This document shows, piece by piece, positions 51,256-59,920 of a stretch of 64,000 bases of DNA (its first letter is position 1; each line of letters starts with the position of its first letter). A program made the position numbers and the translations under genes. Below the pieces are notes generated by a model. That model was not told where the DNA came from. It was given only the letters and a program-made list of their open reading frames with translations, and searched no databases. The DNA comes from Pseudomonadota bacterium. GTDB taxonomy: Bacteria; Pseudomonadota; Gammaproteobacteria; Steroidobacterales; Steroidobacteraceae. Location: assembly GCA_016704655.1 (NCBI GenBank), contig JADIZR010000002.1, forward strand, positions 248,001-312,000, given 5' to 3'.

Positions 51256-53201
51256 GGTTGTGCCTCCAGGTGCGCGTCGGCGTCGTCACGGCCGGTCATC
51301 TTGCGGGCGCGGTGCAGCGCGCCGTCGAGGTCGAACGCCGGCGCGAAATCGAGCGAGCGCAGCTTGCGCTCGTAGGCCGGGCGGAAGCGCTTGAGCGTGT
51401 CGAGGATCGGGTTGCAGGCCGTGTGGCCGAGGCCGCAGTGGGCTGACATCAGCAGCACCTTGTTCAGCCGGTCGATTTCGCCAACGTCGTGCTGCGTGCC
51501 GTTGCCCGCGTGGATCTTGTCCATCGAGGCGACCAGCATCGAGGTGCCGACGCGACACGGCGTGCAGAACCCGCAGCTCTCGTGCGCAAAGAACTGCGCG
51601 TAGTTCCGGGCCACGTCGAACATGTCGCGGCTGGCGTCGAACACGGTGAACGCGCCAGCCGTGGGCAGGTCCTCGAAGGCAATTCGGCGCCCGAATTCGG
51701 TGGCATCGACGCAGACGCCGGAAGGTCCGCTGATCTGTATCGCCTGCGTGTCTGCAGCGCCGCAGTCCTCGAGCACCTGGCGCAGCGTCACGCCGAACGG
51801 GTACTCGTACAGGCCCGGGCGGGCGACGTCGCCTGCGACCGAGAGAATCTTGGTGCCGGACGACTTCAGCGTGCCGAGCGAGCGGTACCAGTCCCCGCCC
51901 CGTACGGCAATCAACGCAGCAGCGCACAACGTCTCGACGTTGTTCACGATCGTCGGCTGCTGCTTGTAGCCATTCGTGACGGGATACGGCGGTCGATTGC
52001 GCGGCACGCCGCGCTTGCCCTCGAGCGACTCGATGAGGGCGGACTCCTCGCCGCACACGTAGGAACCCGCGCCGACGTGGATGCGGATGTCGAAATCGAA
52101 GCCCGGCTGGCCGCAGATGCCGTTGCCGAGCAGGTTGGCTGCCCGGCGGCGCTGCAGTGTCGCCTCGAGCGGCTCGAGCAGGTAGCGATACTCGCCACGC
52201 AGGTAGAGAAACCCCAGGCTGGCGCCGATCGCATAGGCCGCGACCGTCATGCCGTCGAACACCAGGTCGGCATGGCTCGTCAGCAGCACGCGATCCTTGA
52301 ACGTGCCCGGCTCGCCTTCGTCGGCGTTGCAGACCACGTAGCGTGTCAGGCCCGTGGCCTGCCGGCACGCTTCCCACTTGATGCCGGTGGTGAACCCCGC
52401 GCCGCCACGGCCGCGCAGGTTCGAGCGCTTGATCTCCTCGAGGGTTGCGATCGGTCCCTGCGCGGCGCCCACGTACGCCTCGCGCCAGGAGCGTTCGTTG
52501 GCCGCGTGCTCGGACCAGCCTGCCGCGCCCCGTTGCAGCGCCGCGCGTATCGCATCGCCGGGCTGCTGCGTGTGGCCGAGCAGGATGTCCGCACGGCGCA
52601 CGTTGTCGTGCACGGCGAAAAACTCTGCGGGCCACTCTGCGACCGGCGTACGGGCCAGGATCAGGTCGCAGAGGCGCTCGACACGTTCACTGGTCAGCGA
52701 CGTGATGGCGCGACCGTTGACCAGCAGCGCCGGTCCCTGGTCGCACATGCCGGTGCACGACGTGCGCGCGACGCTGACGAGGCCGTCCGCCGAGACTTTG
52801 CCCGGCTCCGCCCAGAGGCGGTAGCACATCGCCTGCAGCAGGGGTTCGCTGCCGGCCATGCGGTCGGTGATGTTGTCCGAAAACAGGACGCGATACGCGC
52901 CGAGCGGCTCGTCGGACAGGAAGGAATAGAAGCTCGCGACGCCCTTGGCGCGTGAAAAGGGGATGCGCAGCAGGCGTGCGACGAGCGTGAGCGCGGGGCC
53001 CGGCAGGTAGCCGCACTCCTCCTGGACCTCGCGCAACACCTGCACGAGCGCGCCGGGATCGTGCCCCCAGCGCGAAATGATGCGTCGTACGCTCGGCTCG
53101 AGTTCGTCCGGCGTGTCTGGCTGGGTAACGATGTGCGATCTTCCTGGCGGACTGCTCGTCCGGCCCGGATACAGTGCACCGTGCCGGGCCAGGCTCGCCA
53201 T
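51252..53201 (-). CDS. hoxF: NAD-reducing hydrogenase, diaphorase subunit HoxF (NuoE-NuoF fusion)
   Basis: Up to 649 residues. The N-terminal part is NuoE-like (QEECGYLPGPAL, FSRAKGVASFYSFLSD, TSCTGMCDQGPALLVNG), so no separate hoxE is needed, as in the Ralstonia type. The NuoF part binds FMN and NAD: GRGGAGFTTGIKWEACR, CNADEGEPGTFKDR, VGAGSYVCGEESALIESLEG and the [4Fe-4S] site ESCGFCTPCRVGT. The ATG at 53201 adds a leader of about 23 atypical residues and has no ribosome site. An AGGAAG (53145-53140) sits seven bases before an ATC codon at 53132, so the real start may lie there. First gene of hoxFUYHW. Confidence 0.93.
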   Translation of the reverse strand: MASLARHGALYPGRTSSPPGRSHIVTQPDTPDELEPSVRRIISRWGHDPGALVQVLREVQEECGYLPGPALTLVARLLRIPFSRAKGVASFYSFLSDEPLGAYRVLFSDNITDRMAGSEPLLQAMCYRLWAEPGKVSADGLVSVARTSCTGMCDQGPALLVNGRAITSLTSERVERLCDLILARTPVAEWPAEFFAVHDNVRRADILLGHTQQPGDAIRAALQRGAAGWSEHAANERSWREAYVGAAQGPIATLEEIKRSNLRGRGGAGFTTGIKWEACRQATGLTRYVVCNADEGEPGTFKDRVLLTSHADLVFDGMTVAAYAIGASLGFLYLRGEYRYLLEPLEATLQRRRAANLLGNGICGQPGFDFDIRIHVGAGSYVCGEESALIESLEGKRGVPRNRPPYPVTNGYKQQPTIVNNVETLCAAALIAVRGGDWYRSLGTLKSSGTKILSVAGDVARPGLYEYPFGVTLRQVLEDCGAADTQAIQISGPSGVCVDATEFGRRIAFEDLPTAGAFTVFDASRDMFDVARNYAQFFAHESCGFCTPCRVGTSMLVASMDKIHAGNGTQHDVGEIDRLNKVLLMSAHCGLGHTACNPILDTLKRFRPAYERKLRSLDFAPAFDLDGALHRARKMTGRDDADAHLEAQP

Positions 53202-53312
53202 CGCGGAAAACCGGACTCGTGCCACGGCAAAGCGCGATCGTCGATTTTTTTCGACGACCGACGCGTGCGGGAATGCTACGGTTTGCAGTCGTCGCTGGTC
53301 AGCGAGTGCCCG

Positions 53313-54272
53313 ATGCGAGCCGTTTTCCTCGATTACGCCACCGTCAGTTTCAATCGCGACCTCGACCCGTCCGCGTTGCGGCGCGCCCTGCCCGACCTGG
53401 AATTGCGCGACCACACGCCGCAGGCTGCCGTGCCGGAGGCCATCGCCGGCGCCACCGTCGTCGCGCTGAACAAGCTGCGCATCACGCGCGAGACGATCGC
53501 GGCCTCGCCCGACCTCAAGCTCATCGTGCTCGCCGCCACGGGCACCAACAACGTCGACCTCGAAGCCGCCCGCGAGCGCGGCATCGCCGTCTGCAACCTG
53601 CGCGACTATTGCACCGCCTCGGTGGTGCAGCACGTGCTCGGCACGATGCTGCTGCTGACGCAGCGCCTGCGCGAATACGACGCGCTGGTGCGCTCGGGCG
53701 CCTGGTCACGCGGCGACCAGTTCTGCCTGCTCGACTTCCCGGTGCGGGAACTCGCGGGGCGCAAGCTCGGCATCGTGGGTTATGGCGCGCTCGGCAAGGG
53801 CGTGGCGCACGCAGCCAGCCTGGCGCTCGGCATGGACGTGTGGATCGCCAACCGTCCGGGCGGCGCAGCACAAGCCGGCCGGCACGACCTCGACGAACTG
53901 CTGTCGCAGGTGGACGTACTCAGCCTGCATTGTCCGCTGACGACCCACACGCAGGGCTTGATCGGTGCCCCGCAATTGGCGCGCATGAAGCCCGATGCGC
54001 TGCTCGTCAACACCGCGCGGGGCGCGCTGGTCGACTCCCAGGCGCTGGCCGACGCACTGCGCGCGGGCAGGCTCGGCGGCGCCGCCATCGACGTGCTGCC
54101 ACAGGAGCCACCCGTGGACGGCAATCCCCTGCTGGCGCTGGACATTCCGAACCTCATCGTGACGCCGCACGTCGCCTGGGCGGCGCGCGAGGCACGCCAG
54201 CGCTGCCTCGATGAAATGGCGGCGAACGTCGAAGATTTCGTGCGGGGCGGCCATCGCGGCCGCGTCGTCTGA
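53313..54272 (+). CDS. D-2-hydroxyacid dehydrogenase (glycerate/hydroxypyruvate reductase-like)
   Basis: A 319-residue NAD(P)-dependent dehydrogenase. Rossmann motif IVGYGALGKGVA near 150-160; catalytic triad positions Arg in NTARGALVD (about 234), Glu in PQEPP (about 264) and His in TPHVAWA (H285). LNKLRITRETIAASPDLKLI and ATGTNNVDLEAARERGI are typical of the HprA/GhrB branch, which reduces hydroxypyruvate or glyoxylate. It diverges from hoxF across 111 bases. Confidence 0.9.
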   Translation: MRAVFLDYATVSFNRDLDPSALRRALPDLELRDHTPQAAVPEAIAGATVVALNKLRITRETIAASPDLKLIVLAATGTNNVDLEAARERGIAVCNLRDYCTASVVQHVLGTMLLLTQRLREYDALVRSGAWSRGDQFCLLDFPVRELAGRKLGIVGYGALGKGVAHAASLALGMDVWIANRPGGAAQAGRHDLDELLSQVDVLSLHCPLTTHTQGLIGAPQLARMKPDALLVNTARGALVDSQALADALRAGRLGGAAIDVLPQEPPVDGNPLLALDIPNLIVTPHVAWAAREARQRCLDEMAANVEDFVRGGHRGRVV

Positions 54273-54295
54273 CCGCGGACCTGTGCCGAGTTTCC

Positions 54296-54721
54296 CTAGC
54301 CGCGGGCGAGCGCCTGTGCCGCCCAGCGCACGACGGGCTTGACGCGCGGCGAGACGAGTTCGAGGGTCGCGTCGAAGTCGACCCAGCGATACTCACTGTG
54401 TTCGGCACGGCCGATCATGGGATTGATCGGCAGGCTCACGTCCGCCGTGCACGTGGACGCGAGGTAATACCGGGCGACCTTGCCGCCGCTGTAGGGCCCC
54501 GTTTGCGTGAAATTCGAGCCCCACGCGAACTCCAGGTCCTCGATCGTGGATTCTTCGCGCACCTCACGGATGGCGGCCGCCAGCGGCTCTTCGCCTTCCT
54601 CGACCATGCCCTTCGGGAAATCCCAGTGATTGAAGGCGCGCAGCAACAGGTACAGCCAGTCGTCGCCTGCACGGCGAACGACCACGACGCCGGCCGAAAG
54701 CCTCGGGGAGCGGGGACCCAT
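54296..54721 (-). CDS. Nudix hydrolase
   Basis: A 141-residue protein with a near-complete Nudix box: GMVEEGEEPLAAAIREVREE, giving the Mg-binding REVREES. SAGVVVVRR at the start and HWDFPKG before the box are the usual flanks, and EHSEYRWVDFDATLEL closes the domain. The family hydrolyses nucleoside diphosphate derivatives; HWDFPKG...E-type members include diadenosine polyphosphate hydrolases. It diverges from oxyR over 71 bases that hold an OxyR-like site, so it might respond to peroxide. Confidence 0.9.
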   Translation of the reverse strand: MGPRSPRLSAGVVVVRRAGDDWLYLLLRAFNHWDFPKGMVEEGEEPLAAAIREVREESTIEDLEFAWGSNFTQTGPYSGGKVARYYLASTCTADVSLPINPMIGRAEHSEYRWVDFDATLELVSPRVKPVVRWAAQALARG

Positions 54722-54756
54722 CGCGCAAGTATAGGCGATTCATCGGCCTGATTGCT

Positions 54757-54786
54757 TTGCACCGGCCGATAGGCTGCGGCTATTAT
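54757..54786 (+). promoter_or_regulatory. oxyR promoter with OxyR-type site
   Basis: TTGCAC (54757-54762), 18-base spacer, TATTAT (54781-54786). Within the spacer and -10 lies ATAG-N7-CTAT (54769-54783), the core dyad of OxyR binding sites; a second ATAG half site is at 54731. This placement fits the autorepression known for OxyR. The predicted start of transcription coincides with the ATG at 54793. Confidence 0.6.
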
Positions 54787-54792
54787 TTCGAC

Positions 54793-55695
54793 ATGAACCT
54801 GCGCGACCTCCGGTACCTCGTGGCACTGGCCGACGAGCGCCACTTCGGCAAGGCGGCGGAGCGCTGCTTCGTCAGCCAGCCGACCCTCTCGGCACAGATC
54901 CGCAAGCTCGAGGACTACCTGGGCGTGCCGCTCGTCGAACGGCAACCCAGGCGCGTCGCCCTGACCGCGACCGGCGTGAAGATCGTGCAGCGGGCACGAC
55001 TGTTGCTGCAGGAAGCCGACGCAATCGTCGAACTGGCAAAGACCGACCGGGATCCGCTGGCCGGGCCGCTCAAGCTGGCCTTGATTCCCACCGTCGGTCC
55101 GTACCTGCTGCCGCACATCGTCGGCCGGCTGCGGCGCGAGCTGCCGCGGCTCAAGCTCATGCTGTACGAATACCAGACCGAACACATGCTCGAGCGGTTG
55201 CGCGCGGGCGAGATCGACGTCGGCATCCTCGCGCTGCCCGTGGCGATGGACGGCCTCGAAGCCGCGCCGCTGTACGAAGAGCCCTTCATGCTTGCCGTGC
55301 CCGCCTCGCATGCACTCGCCGACCGCGAGCGCGTGAAGGTGGAAGACCTGCGTGGCGAAACGCTGCTGCTGCTCGAGGACGGTCACTGCCTGCGCGACCA
55401 GGCGCTCGAAGTCTGCAGCCGGGTCCGGGTGAGCGAGGAGCAGGATTACCGGGCGACGAGTCTCGAGACGTTGCGCCAGATGGTCGCAGCCGGTCACGGC
55501 ATCACGCTGCTGCCCGAGCTGGCTGCCGAAACGCCCGTGGGCACGGCGCGCGGCCTGCGCGTGAAGCCCTTTGCCAGGCCTGCGCCGGGTCGCACGATCG
55601 GTGCGGTCTGGCGCAAGTCGACCACCCGCACTCCCGCAATCGACGGCATCGTGGCAACGATCCGCAGCACCATGAAGGACGGCACGAAAAAATGA
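54793..55695 (+). CDS. oxyR: Hydrogen-peroxide sensor OxyR
   Basis: A 300-residue LysR-type regulator. The winged helix reads NLRDLRYLVALADERHFGKA and CFVSQPTLSAQIRKLED. The two redox cysteines fall at exactly 199 and 208 (EDGHCLRDQALEVCS), the positions of the disulfide switch in E. coli OxyR; ATSLETLRQMVAAGHGITLL is the following conserved segment. It activates catalase, peroxidase and other peroxide-response genes when oxidised. Its stop overlaps the start of the PCu(A)C gene (ATGA), making an operon with that gene. Confidence 0.96.
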   Translation: MNLRDLRYLVALADERHFGKAAERCFVSQPTLSAQIRKLEDYLGVPLVERQPRRVALTATGVKIVQRARLLLQEADAIVELAKTDRDPLAGPLKLALIPTVGPYLLPHIVGRLRRELPRLKLMLYEYQTEHMLERLRAGEIDVGILALPVAMDGLEAAPLYEEPFMLAVPASHALADRERVKVEDLRGETLLLLEDGHCLRDQALEVCSRVRVSEEQDYRATSLETLRQMVAAGHGITLLPELAAETPVGTARGLRVKPFARPAPGRTIGAVWRKSTTRTPAIDGIVATIRSTMKDGTKK

Positions 55696-56159
55696 AGCCT
55701 CGAATGACCTGTGCATTGCTTACCCTTGCGCTCCTGGTCACGGCCACGACGACTTACGCAGCCGAGCCTGCGCCGCAGGTCGTAACCGTGAGCGGCGCCT
55801 GGGCGCGTGCGACTCCGCCCGGCACGGCCGTCGCCGCGGTCTACCTCACCCTGAGCGGAGGACCGCAAGCCGATCGACTCGTCGGCGCCGCAACGCCACG
55901 CGCCGCGATGACGCAGATCCACGTCGTATCGGAAGTAGATGGCATGGCGCGCATGCGTCCGGTCGAGGGCGTCGACGTGCCGGCACACACGTCGGTCGCG
56001 CTCGCGCCGCAGGGCACGCACCTCATGCTGATGAACCTGCCGCAGCCGCTCGTCGCCGGTGAGCGGTTTCCGCTGACGCTGCAGTTCGAGCAGGCGGGCA
56101 GGATCGACGTGAGCGTCGAGGTGCGCGCGCCGGATACCGCTCCGCCGCACGCACACTGA
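55692..56159 (+). CDS. PCu(A)C periplasmic copper chaperone
   Basis: A 155-residue exported protein: signal peptide (CALLTLALLVTATTTYA), then SGAWARATPPGTAVAAVYLTL and the copper site, with His in MTQIHVVSEVDGMARMRPV and GTHLMLMNL, fitting H(M)-x10-M-x21-H-x-M. PCu(A)C proteins hand Cu(I) to cytochrome oxidase CuA or act in copper balance. Translationally coupled to oxyR (ATGA); the CHAT gene starts 29 bases after its stop. A His-rich end (PPHAH) may also bind metal. Confidence 0.92.
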   Translation: MKPRMTCALLTLALLVTATTTYAAEPAPQVVTVSGAWARATPPGTAVAAVYLTLSGGPQADRLVGAATPRAAMTQIHVVSEVDGMARMRPVEGVDVPAHTSVALAPQGTHLMLMNLPQPLVAGERFPLTLQFEQAGRIDVSVEVRAPDTAPPHAH

Positions 56160-56188
56160 CGCGCGCGCATGCGACAAGGGCGCCGTCG

Positions 56189-59100
56189 TTGAGTCGTTCC
56201 ACCCTGGCGCTGCCCGTGCATCGACTCCACGACGAGGAGGTCGAGCGGCTGCTCGCGACCGGTGAACGGCGCGCGGAACTCACGGCGCTCTTCGGCGACC
56301 AGGGCTACCGCGAGCTGAGTGCGCTCGCGCGCCGGGCGGCGGCGAAGCGACGCGCCGACGGACCTCGCGTGTACGTACTGCCGGGACTGATGGGATCGCG
56401 CATCGGCTCGCGCGGACTGCTGCTCGACGACGTGCTGTGGGTCGACCTGATCGAGATCGCAGCGGGGCACCTCACTCGCCTGGCCTTGCCGGCCGGCTCG
56501 CGGCTGGTCGCGCTCGGCGCGATGCTGCTCAACACGCTGAAGCTCAAGTTGTCGCTGCAGATCGCCGGTTTCGATGCGCAGCTGCACCCGTACGACTGGC
56601 GGGCCAGCGTGAGCGCGCTCGCCGACGCGCTCAACCAGCGCATCGCGGCCGAGGCCGACGGCGCGCCGGTCATGCTGGTCGGTCACAGCCTGGGAGGCGT
56701 GGTCGCGCGCCTGGCGCTCGGCCGTCAGCGCAGCGAACGCATCACGCGCATCGTGCAGCTGGGCGCTCCGAATCACGGCTCCTTTGCGCCAGTGCTCGCA
56801 CTGCGCGGCGTCTATCCGACGGTGCGCAAGCTCGCGGCCATCGACCGGCGGCACACGGCCGAGGACCTGGCGCGGATCGTGTTTCGAACGCTGCCGGCCC
56901 TGCACGAACTGCTGCCCGATCCCGGACTCACCGGCGGCGCCGACCTGTTCGACGCGACGTCCTGGCCCGATGACCCGCTGCGACCCGACCCGCAGCAGCT
57001 GCTGGCTGCACGGCAGGAGCGCGCCCGCTGGCCGGGCAGCGACGATCGCTGTCTCGTCATCGCGGGCGTGCGACAGGAAACCGTCACCTCGCTGGCGTCG
57101 ACCGGTAGCGAGTTCGATTTCGGCCTGACGCCGCTGGGCGACGGCACGGTGCCGCTCGCACTCGCCGTTCGCCCGGGTGAACCCGCCTGGTTCGTCGGCG
57201 AGAAACACGGTGGCCTGCCCAACAACGGGCGCGTCATCGCAGCGGTGGTGGACCTGTTGCGCACGGGCGCAACCAGACGGCTTGCAACCTCGGCCACGCG
57301 CAGTCGCAACCCGGTTGTGCGCCAGGTGAGCGAAACGGTGTTGCGTCGCGTCGCCCCGCACAAGGTGAAGTGGCAACACCTGTCACCCGACGCACGTCGC
57401 CGGCTGCTCGAGCCGGTCGTGTCCCCCGAGTTCCACGGCACGGTACATCCCGCCGCGCTCGAGCGAGCGTTCGCTGCGCGGGGCGCCGCAGCGCAGCCCG
57501 CCCCGGCGCGGCCCCGACGCACGCTCGAAGTCCGGCTGGTCCGGGGCAGCATCACCGACGCCAACTCGCGCGCGCTGGTGCTGGGCGTGTTCCACAACGT
57601 CGATCCCTCCGGTCCCGCCGCAGCCATCGACGCCGAACTCGGCGGCGCCATCCGCGAGTTCACGCTGCGGCGCATGTTCGCGGCGCAACTCGGGCAGGTC
57701 TTCATGCTGCCGGTGGCGCGCAGCCGGCTGCTCGCGGAGTTCGTGCTGTGCGCGGGCCTCGGCGATTTTGACGACTTCGGCGCCGAGGCAACGGCGTTCG
57801 TCGCGGAAAACATCGTCCGCACCCTCGCCCGCACGCAGGTCGAGGACTTCGCGACCGTGCTCTTCGGTGCAGGATCCGGCGTGCCCGTGGCGATGGCGCT
57901 CGAGCAGCAGCTGCGCGGATTCGTCGCCGGCGTAAAGCACGCAGACCCGGACGAGGTCGTGCGCCGTATCTCGATCTGCGAAATCGACCCGCGCAAGTAC
58001 GCCGCGCTGGTACGCGCGGCCCGGGGCATTGCAGCCAGGGTGCAGGACACTGACCTTGCCCTGCTGGTTGACGAGGTCGACGCATCCGCCACCGCGCCCT
58101 GGAAGAATCCTGCTCGCGCGACGGCCTCCTCGCGCAACGCGGCGGCAGGGGATCCCGCCTATCTTCTCGTCGCGATGACGGCTGCCGGACGCAACGCGTA
58201 CGAGTGCCGCTCGTCGCTGCTCACGGCCGGCGCGAAGGCGGCGGTGCTGAGCGGTGCCGTCACGTTGCACCGCGAGGACTTGCTGCAGCACATCGAGCCG
58301 CTCGAGACCGGCATGGCTACGACGCGCGACCTGGCCCGCATCGGCACCGCACTCGCACGCACGTTGCTGCCGGCGTCGGTCCGTGAAGGTCTCGAGGCGA
58401 TGGTCGCGCGGCCGCTGGTGATCGTGCACGACCGGGAGGCGTCACGCGTGCCCTGGGAAGTGCTGCGCGTCGGCACTACGCATCCCGCGCTGGGCGCGGG
58501 CCTCAGTCGTCGCTATGCGAGCGACGCGCTCTCCGTTGCAAGATGGCGCGACGATCGCGGCGCATCCGATCCCTTACGCGTCCTGCTGATCGTCGATCCA
58601 ACCCTGGACCTGCCGGGCGCGACGGCGGAAGGCGAGGCGCTGCAGCAGTTGCTCGGCCGCAAGTCCGTCACGCTCGATGTGCTCACCGGGCGCGATGCGA
58701 CCCGGGCGCGCATCGTCGCGGCACTCGGCACCGGCGCGTTCGACGTGCTGCACTTTGCCGGTCACGCTTTCTTCGACGCGCGCGAGCCCGAACAGGGTGG
58801 CCTGCTCTGCGCCGGCAAGGAAGTGCTGCGCGGCGCCGATCTCGCGAGCCTCGGCAACCTGCCGGCGCTCGTCTTCTGCAATGCGTGCGAAGCAGCGCGC
58901 GTGCGCAAGCGCACCAGGGCGAGCGCGTCGCCGACGCGTCAGTTCGGCCTGCGCCGCACGATGACGGGCATCGCCGAAGCCTTCCTGACGGGCGGAGTCG
59001 CGAATTTTCTCGGCACGCACTGGCCAGTCGGCGACGACGCGGCGTTCGCGTTCTCGCAGTCCCTGTATGGGTCGCTGCTGACCGGCGACCGGCTCGGGGA

Positions 59101-59206
59101 CGCCGTGCTCACCGCGCGTCGCCGCCTCGAAGCGATCCCCACGGTCGACTGGGCGGATTACGTGCATTACGGCAGCCCGGAATTCCGGCTCGCCGGATTT
59201 CCGTGA
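56189..59206 (+). CDS. Lipase-like / macro-like / CHAT protease three-domain protein
   Basis: A 1005-residue protein without signal peptide. Residues about 55-370: alpha/beta hydrolase of the PGAP1/LCAT lipase type, with VYVLPGLMGSRIGSRG, nucleophile GHSLGG (S167), GDGTVPLA (acid near 318) and EKHGGLPNN (H340). Residues about 445-600: RTLEVRLVRGSITDANSRAL, VDPSGPAAAIDAELGGAI and FVLCAGLGDFDDFG resemble the macro-like N-domain of M17 aminopeptidases. Residues about 760-1003: CHAT caspase-like domain, LHFAGHAFFD (H859) and VFCNACEAAR (C900), then VANFLGTHWPVGDDAAFAF. All catalytic residues are present. The start is TTG with AAGGG before it. It follows oxyR-PCu(A)C; a stress or defence effector is inference. 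Confidence 0.85.
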   Translation: MSRSTLALPVHRLHDEEVERLLATGERRAELTALFGDQGYRELSALARRAAAKRRADGPRVYVLPGLMGSRIGSRGLLLDDVLWVDLIEIAAGHLTRLALPAGSRLVALGAMLLNTLKLKLSLQIAGFDAQLHPYDWRASVSALADALNQRIAAEADGAPVMLVGHSLGGVVARLALGRQRSERITRIVQLGAPNHGSFAPVLALRGVYPTVRKLAAIDRRHTAEDLARIVFRTLPALHELLPDPGLTGGADLFDATSWPDDPLRPDPQQLLAARQERARWPGSDDRCLVIAGVRQETVTSLASTGSEFDFGLTPLGDGTVPLALAVRPGEPAWFVGEKHGGLPNNGRVIAAVVDLLRTGATRRLATSATRSRNPVVRQVSETVLRRVAPHKVKWQHLSPDARRRLLEPVVSPEFHGTVHPAALERAFAARGAAAQPAPARPRRTLEVRLVRGSITDANSRALVLGVFHNVDPSGPAAAIDAELGGAIREFTLRRMFAAQLGQVFMLPVARSRLLAEFVLCAGLGDFDDFGAEATAFVAENIVRTLARTQVEDFATVLFGAGSGVPVAMALEQQLRGFVAGVKHADPDEVVRRISICEIDPRKYAALVRAARGIAARVQDTDLALLVDEVDASATAPWKNPARATASSRNAAAGDPAYLLVAMTAAGRNAYECRSSLLTAGAKAAVLSGAVTLHREDLLQHIEPLETGMATTRDLARIGTALARTLLPASVREGLEAMVARPLVIVHDREASRVPWEVLRVGTTHPALGAGLSRRYASDALSVARWRDDRGASDPLRVLLIVDPTLDLPGATAEGEALQQLLGRKSVTLDVLTGRDATRARIVAALGTGAFDVLHFAGHAFFDAREPEQGGLLCAGKEVLRGADLASLGNLPALVFCNACEAARVRKRTRASASPTRQFGLRRTMTGIAEAFLTGGVANFLGTHWPVGDDAAFAFSQSLYGSLLTGDRLGDAVLTARRRLEAIPTVDWADYVHYGSPEFRLAGFP

Positions 59207-59282
59207 ACTGACGCACGTTTCACTCTGCAAACGTACGAGCGGCGCCTGTTGAATCCGCGCTAACCCGAGGCGTGGCGCACCA

Positions 59283-59296
59283 GATTGGAACCAATC
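59283..59296 (+). promoter_or_regulatory. Perfect dyad upstream of the pilus operon
   Basis: GATTGG (59283-59288) AA CCAATC (59291-59296) lies about 110 bases before the first pilin gene in the 201-base gap after the CHAT gene. A second, looser pair (ACGGAA near 59317, TTCCGT near 59333) follows. Regulator unknown; promoter elements are not clear. Confidence 0.35.
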
Positions 59297-59407
59297 CGGA
59301 TCGAGTTATGGAAAACGGAAGGGCATCACGCTTTCCGTCCGTCCAGTTGGGAAGAATCGCCCCCCACACGACATCGGGTCGTGAATTAACAACATAAAGG
59401 ACGATTC

Positions 59408-59911
59408 ATGGCTAGGAATATTCTGACGCTCGCGGTCGCGAGCGCCCTTGCGGTGGCGTCGGGTGCAGCCGGCGCAGCGACCAAGTCCACGACGTTCGGC
59501 GTCAGCGCGGTCGTCAACCCGAACTGCCTCGTGGCCGCGCAGGACCTCGCGTTCGGCGGCTACGACGGCACGGCGGCTAAGACCGGCACGGCGGACATCA
59601 CGGTGCGCTGTTCGAACCTGACGACTTACGCAGTGTCGCTGAGCACGGGCGGTGGCACCTTTGCACAGCGCCTGCTGAGCGGCAGCGGCTCGAACAAGCT
59701 GCAGTACAACCTGTTCACGTCAGTGGCAGCGACTACGATCTGGGGTGACGGGACCAACAGCACCGGCACCGTCCCTGGCACGGGCGCGGGCATGGCGGCT
59801 GCCAGCACGCAGACGCACACCGTGTTCGGGCAGCTGCCGGACAATGCGTTCAACCAGGGCGCGCCGACCGGTACCTACAACGACTCGATCACCGTCACGG
59901 TTACGTACTGA
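59408..59911 (+). CDS. Csu-type (spore coat U domain) major pilin
   Basis: A 167-residue secreted protein: signal peptide (LALAVASALAVASGAAGAA-like, ending GAAGA), then the SCPU fold with TTFGVSAVVNPNCLVAAQDL, AFGGYDG, ITVRCSNLTTYAVSLSTGG and the final GTYNDSITVTVTY donor-groove strand. Two cysteines (NPNC, VRCS) form the usual disulfide. It is the CsuA/B-like shaft subunit of an archaic chaperone-usher pilus used for surface attachment and biofilm. AAAGGA precedes the ATG. Confidence 0.92.
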   Translation: MARNILTLAVASALAVASGAAGAATKSTTFGVSAVVNPNCLVAAQDLAFGGYDGTAAKTGTADITVRCSNLTTYAVSLSTGGGTFAQRLLSGSGSNKLQYNLFTSVAATTIWGDGTNSTGTVPGTGAGMAAASTQTHTVFGQLPDNAFNQGAPTGTYNDSITVTVTY

Positions 59912-59920
59912 GTCGTATTC

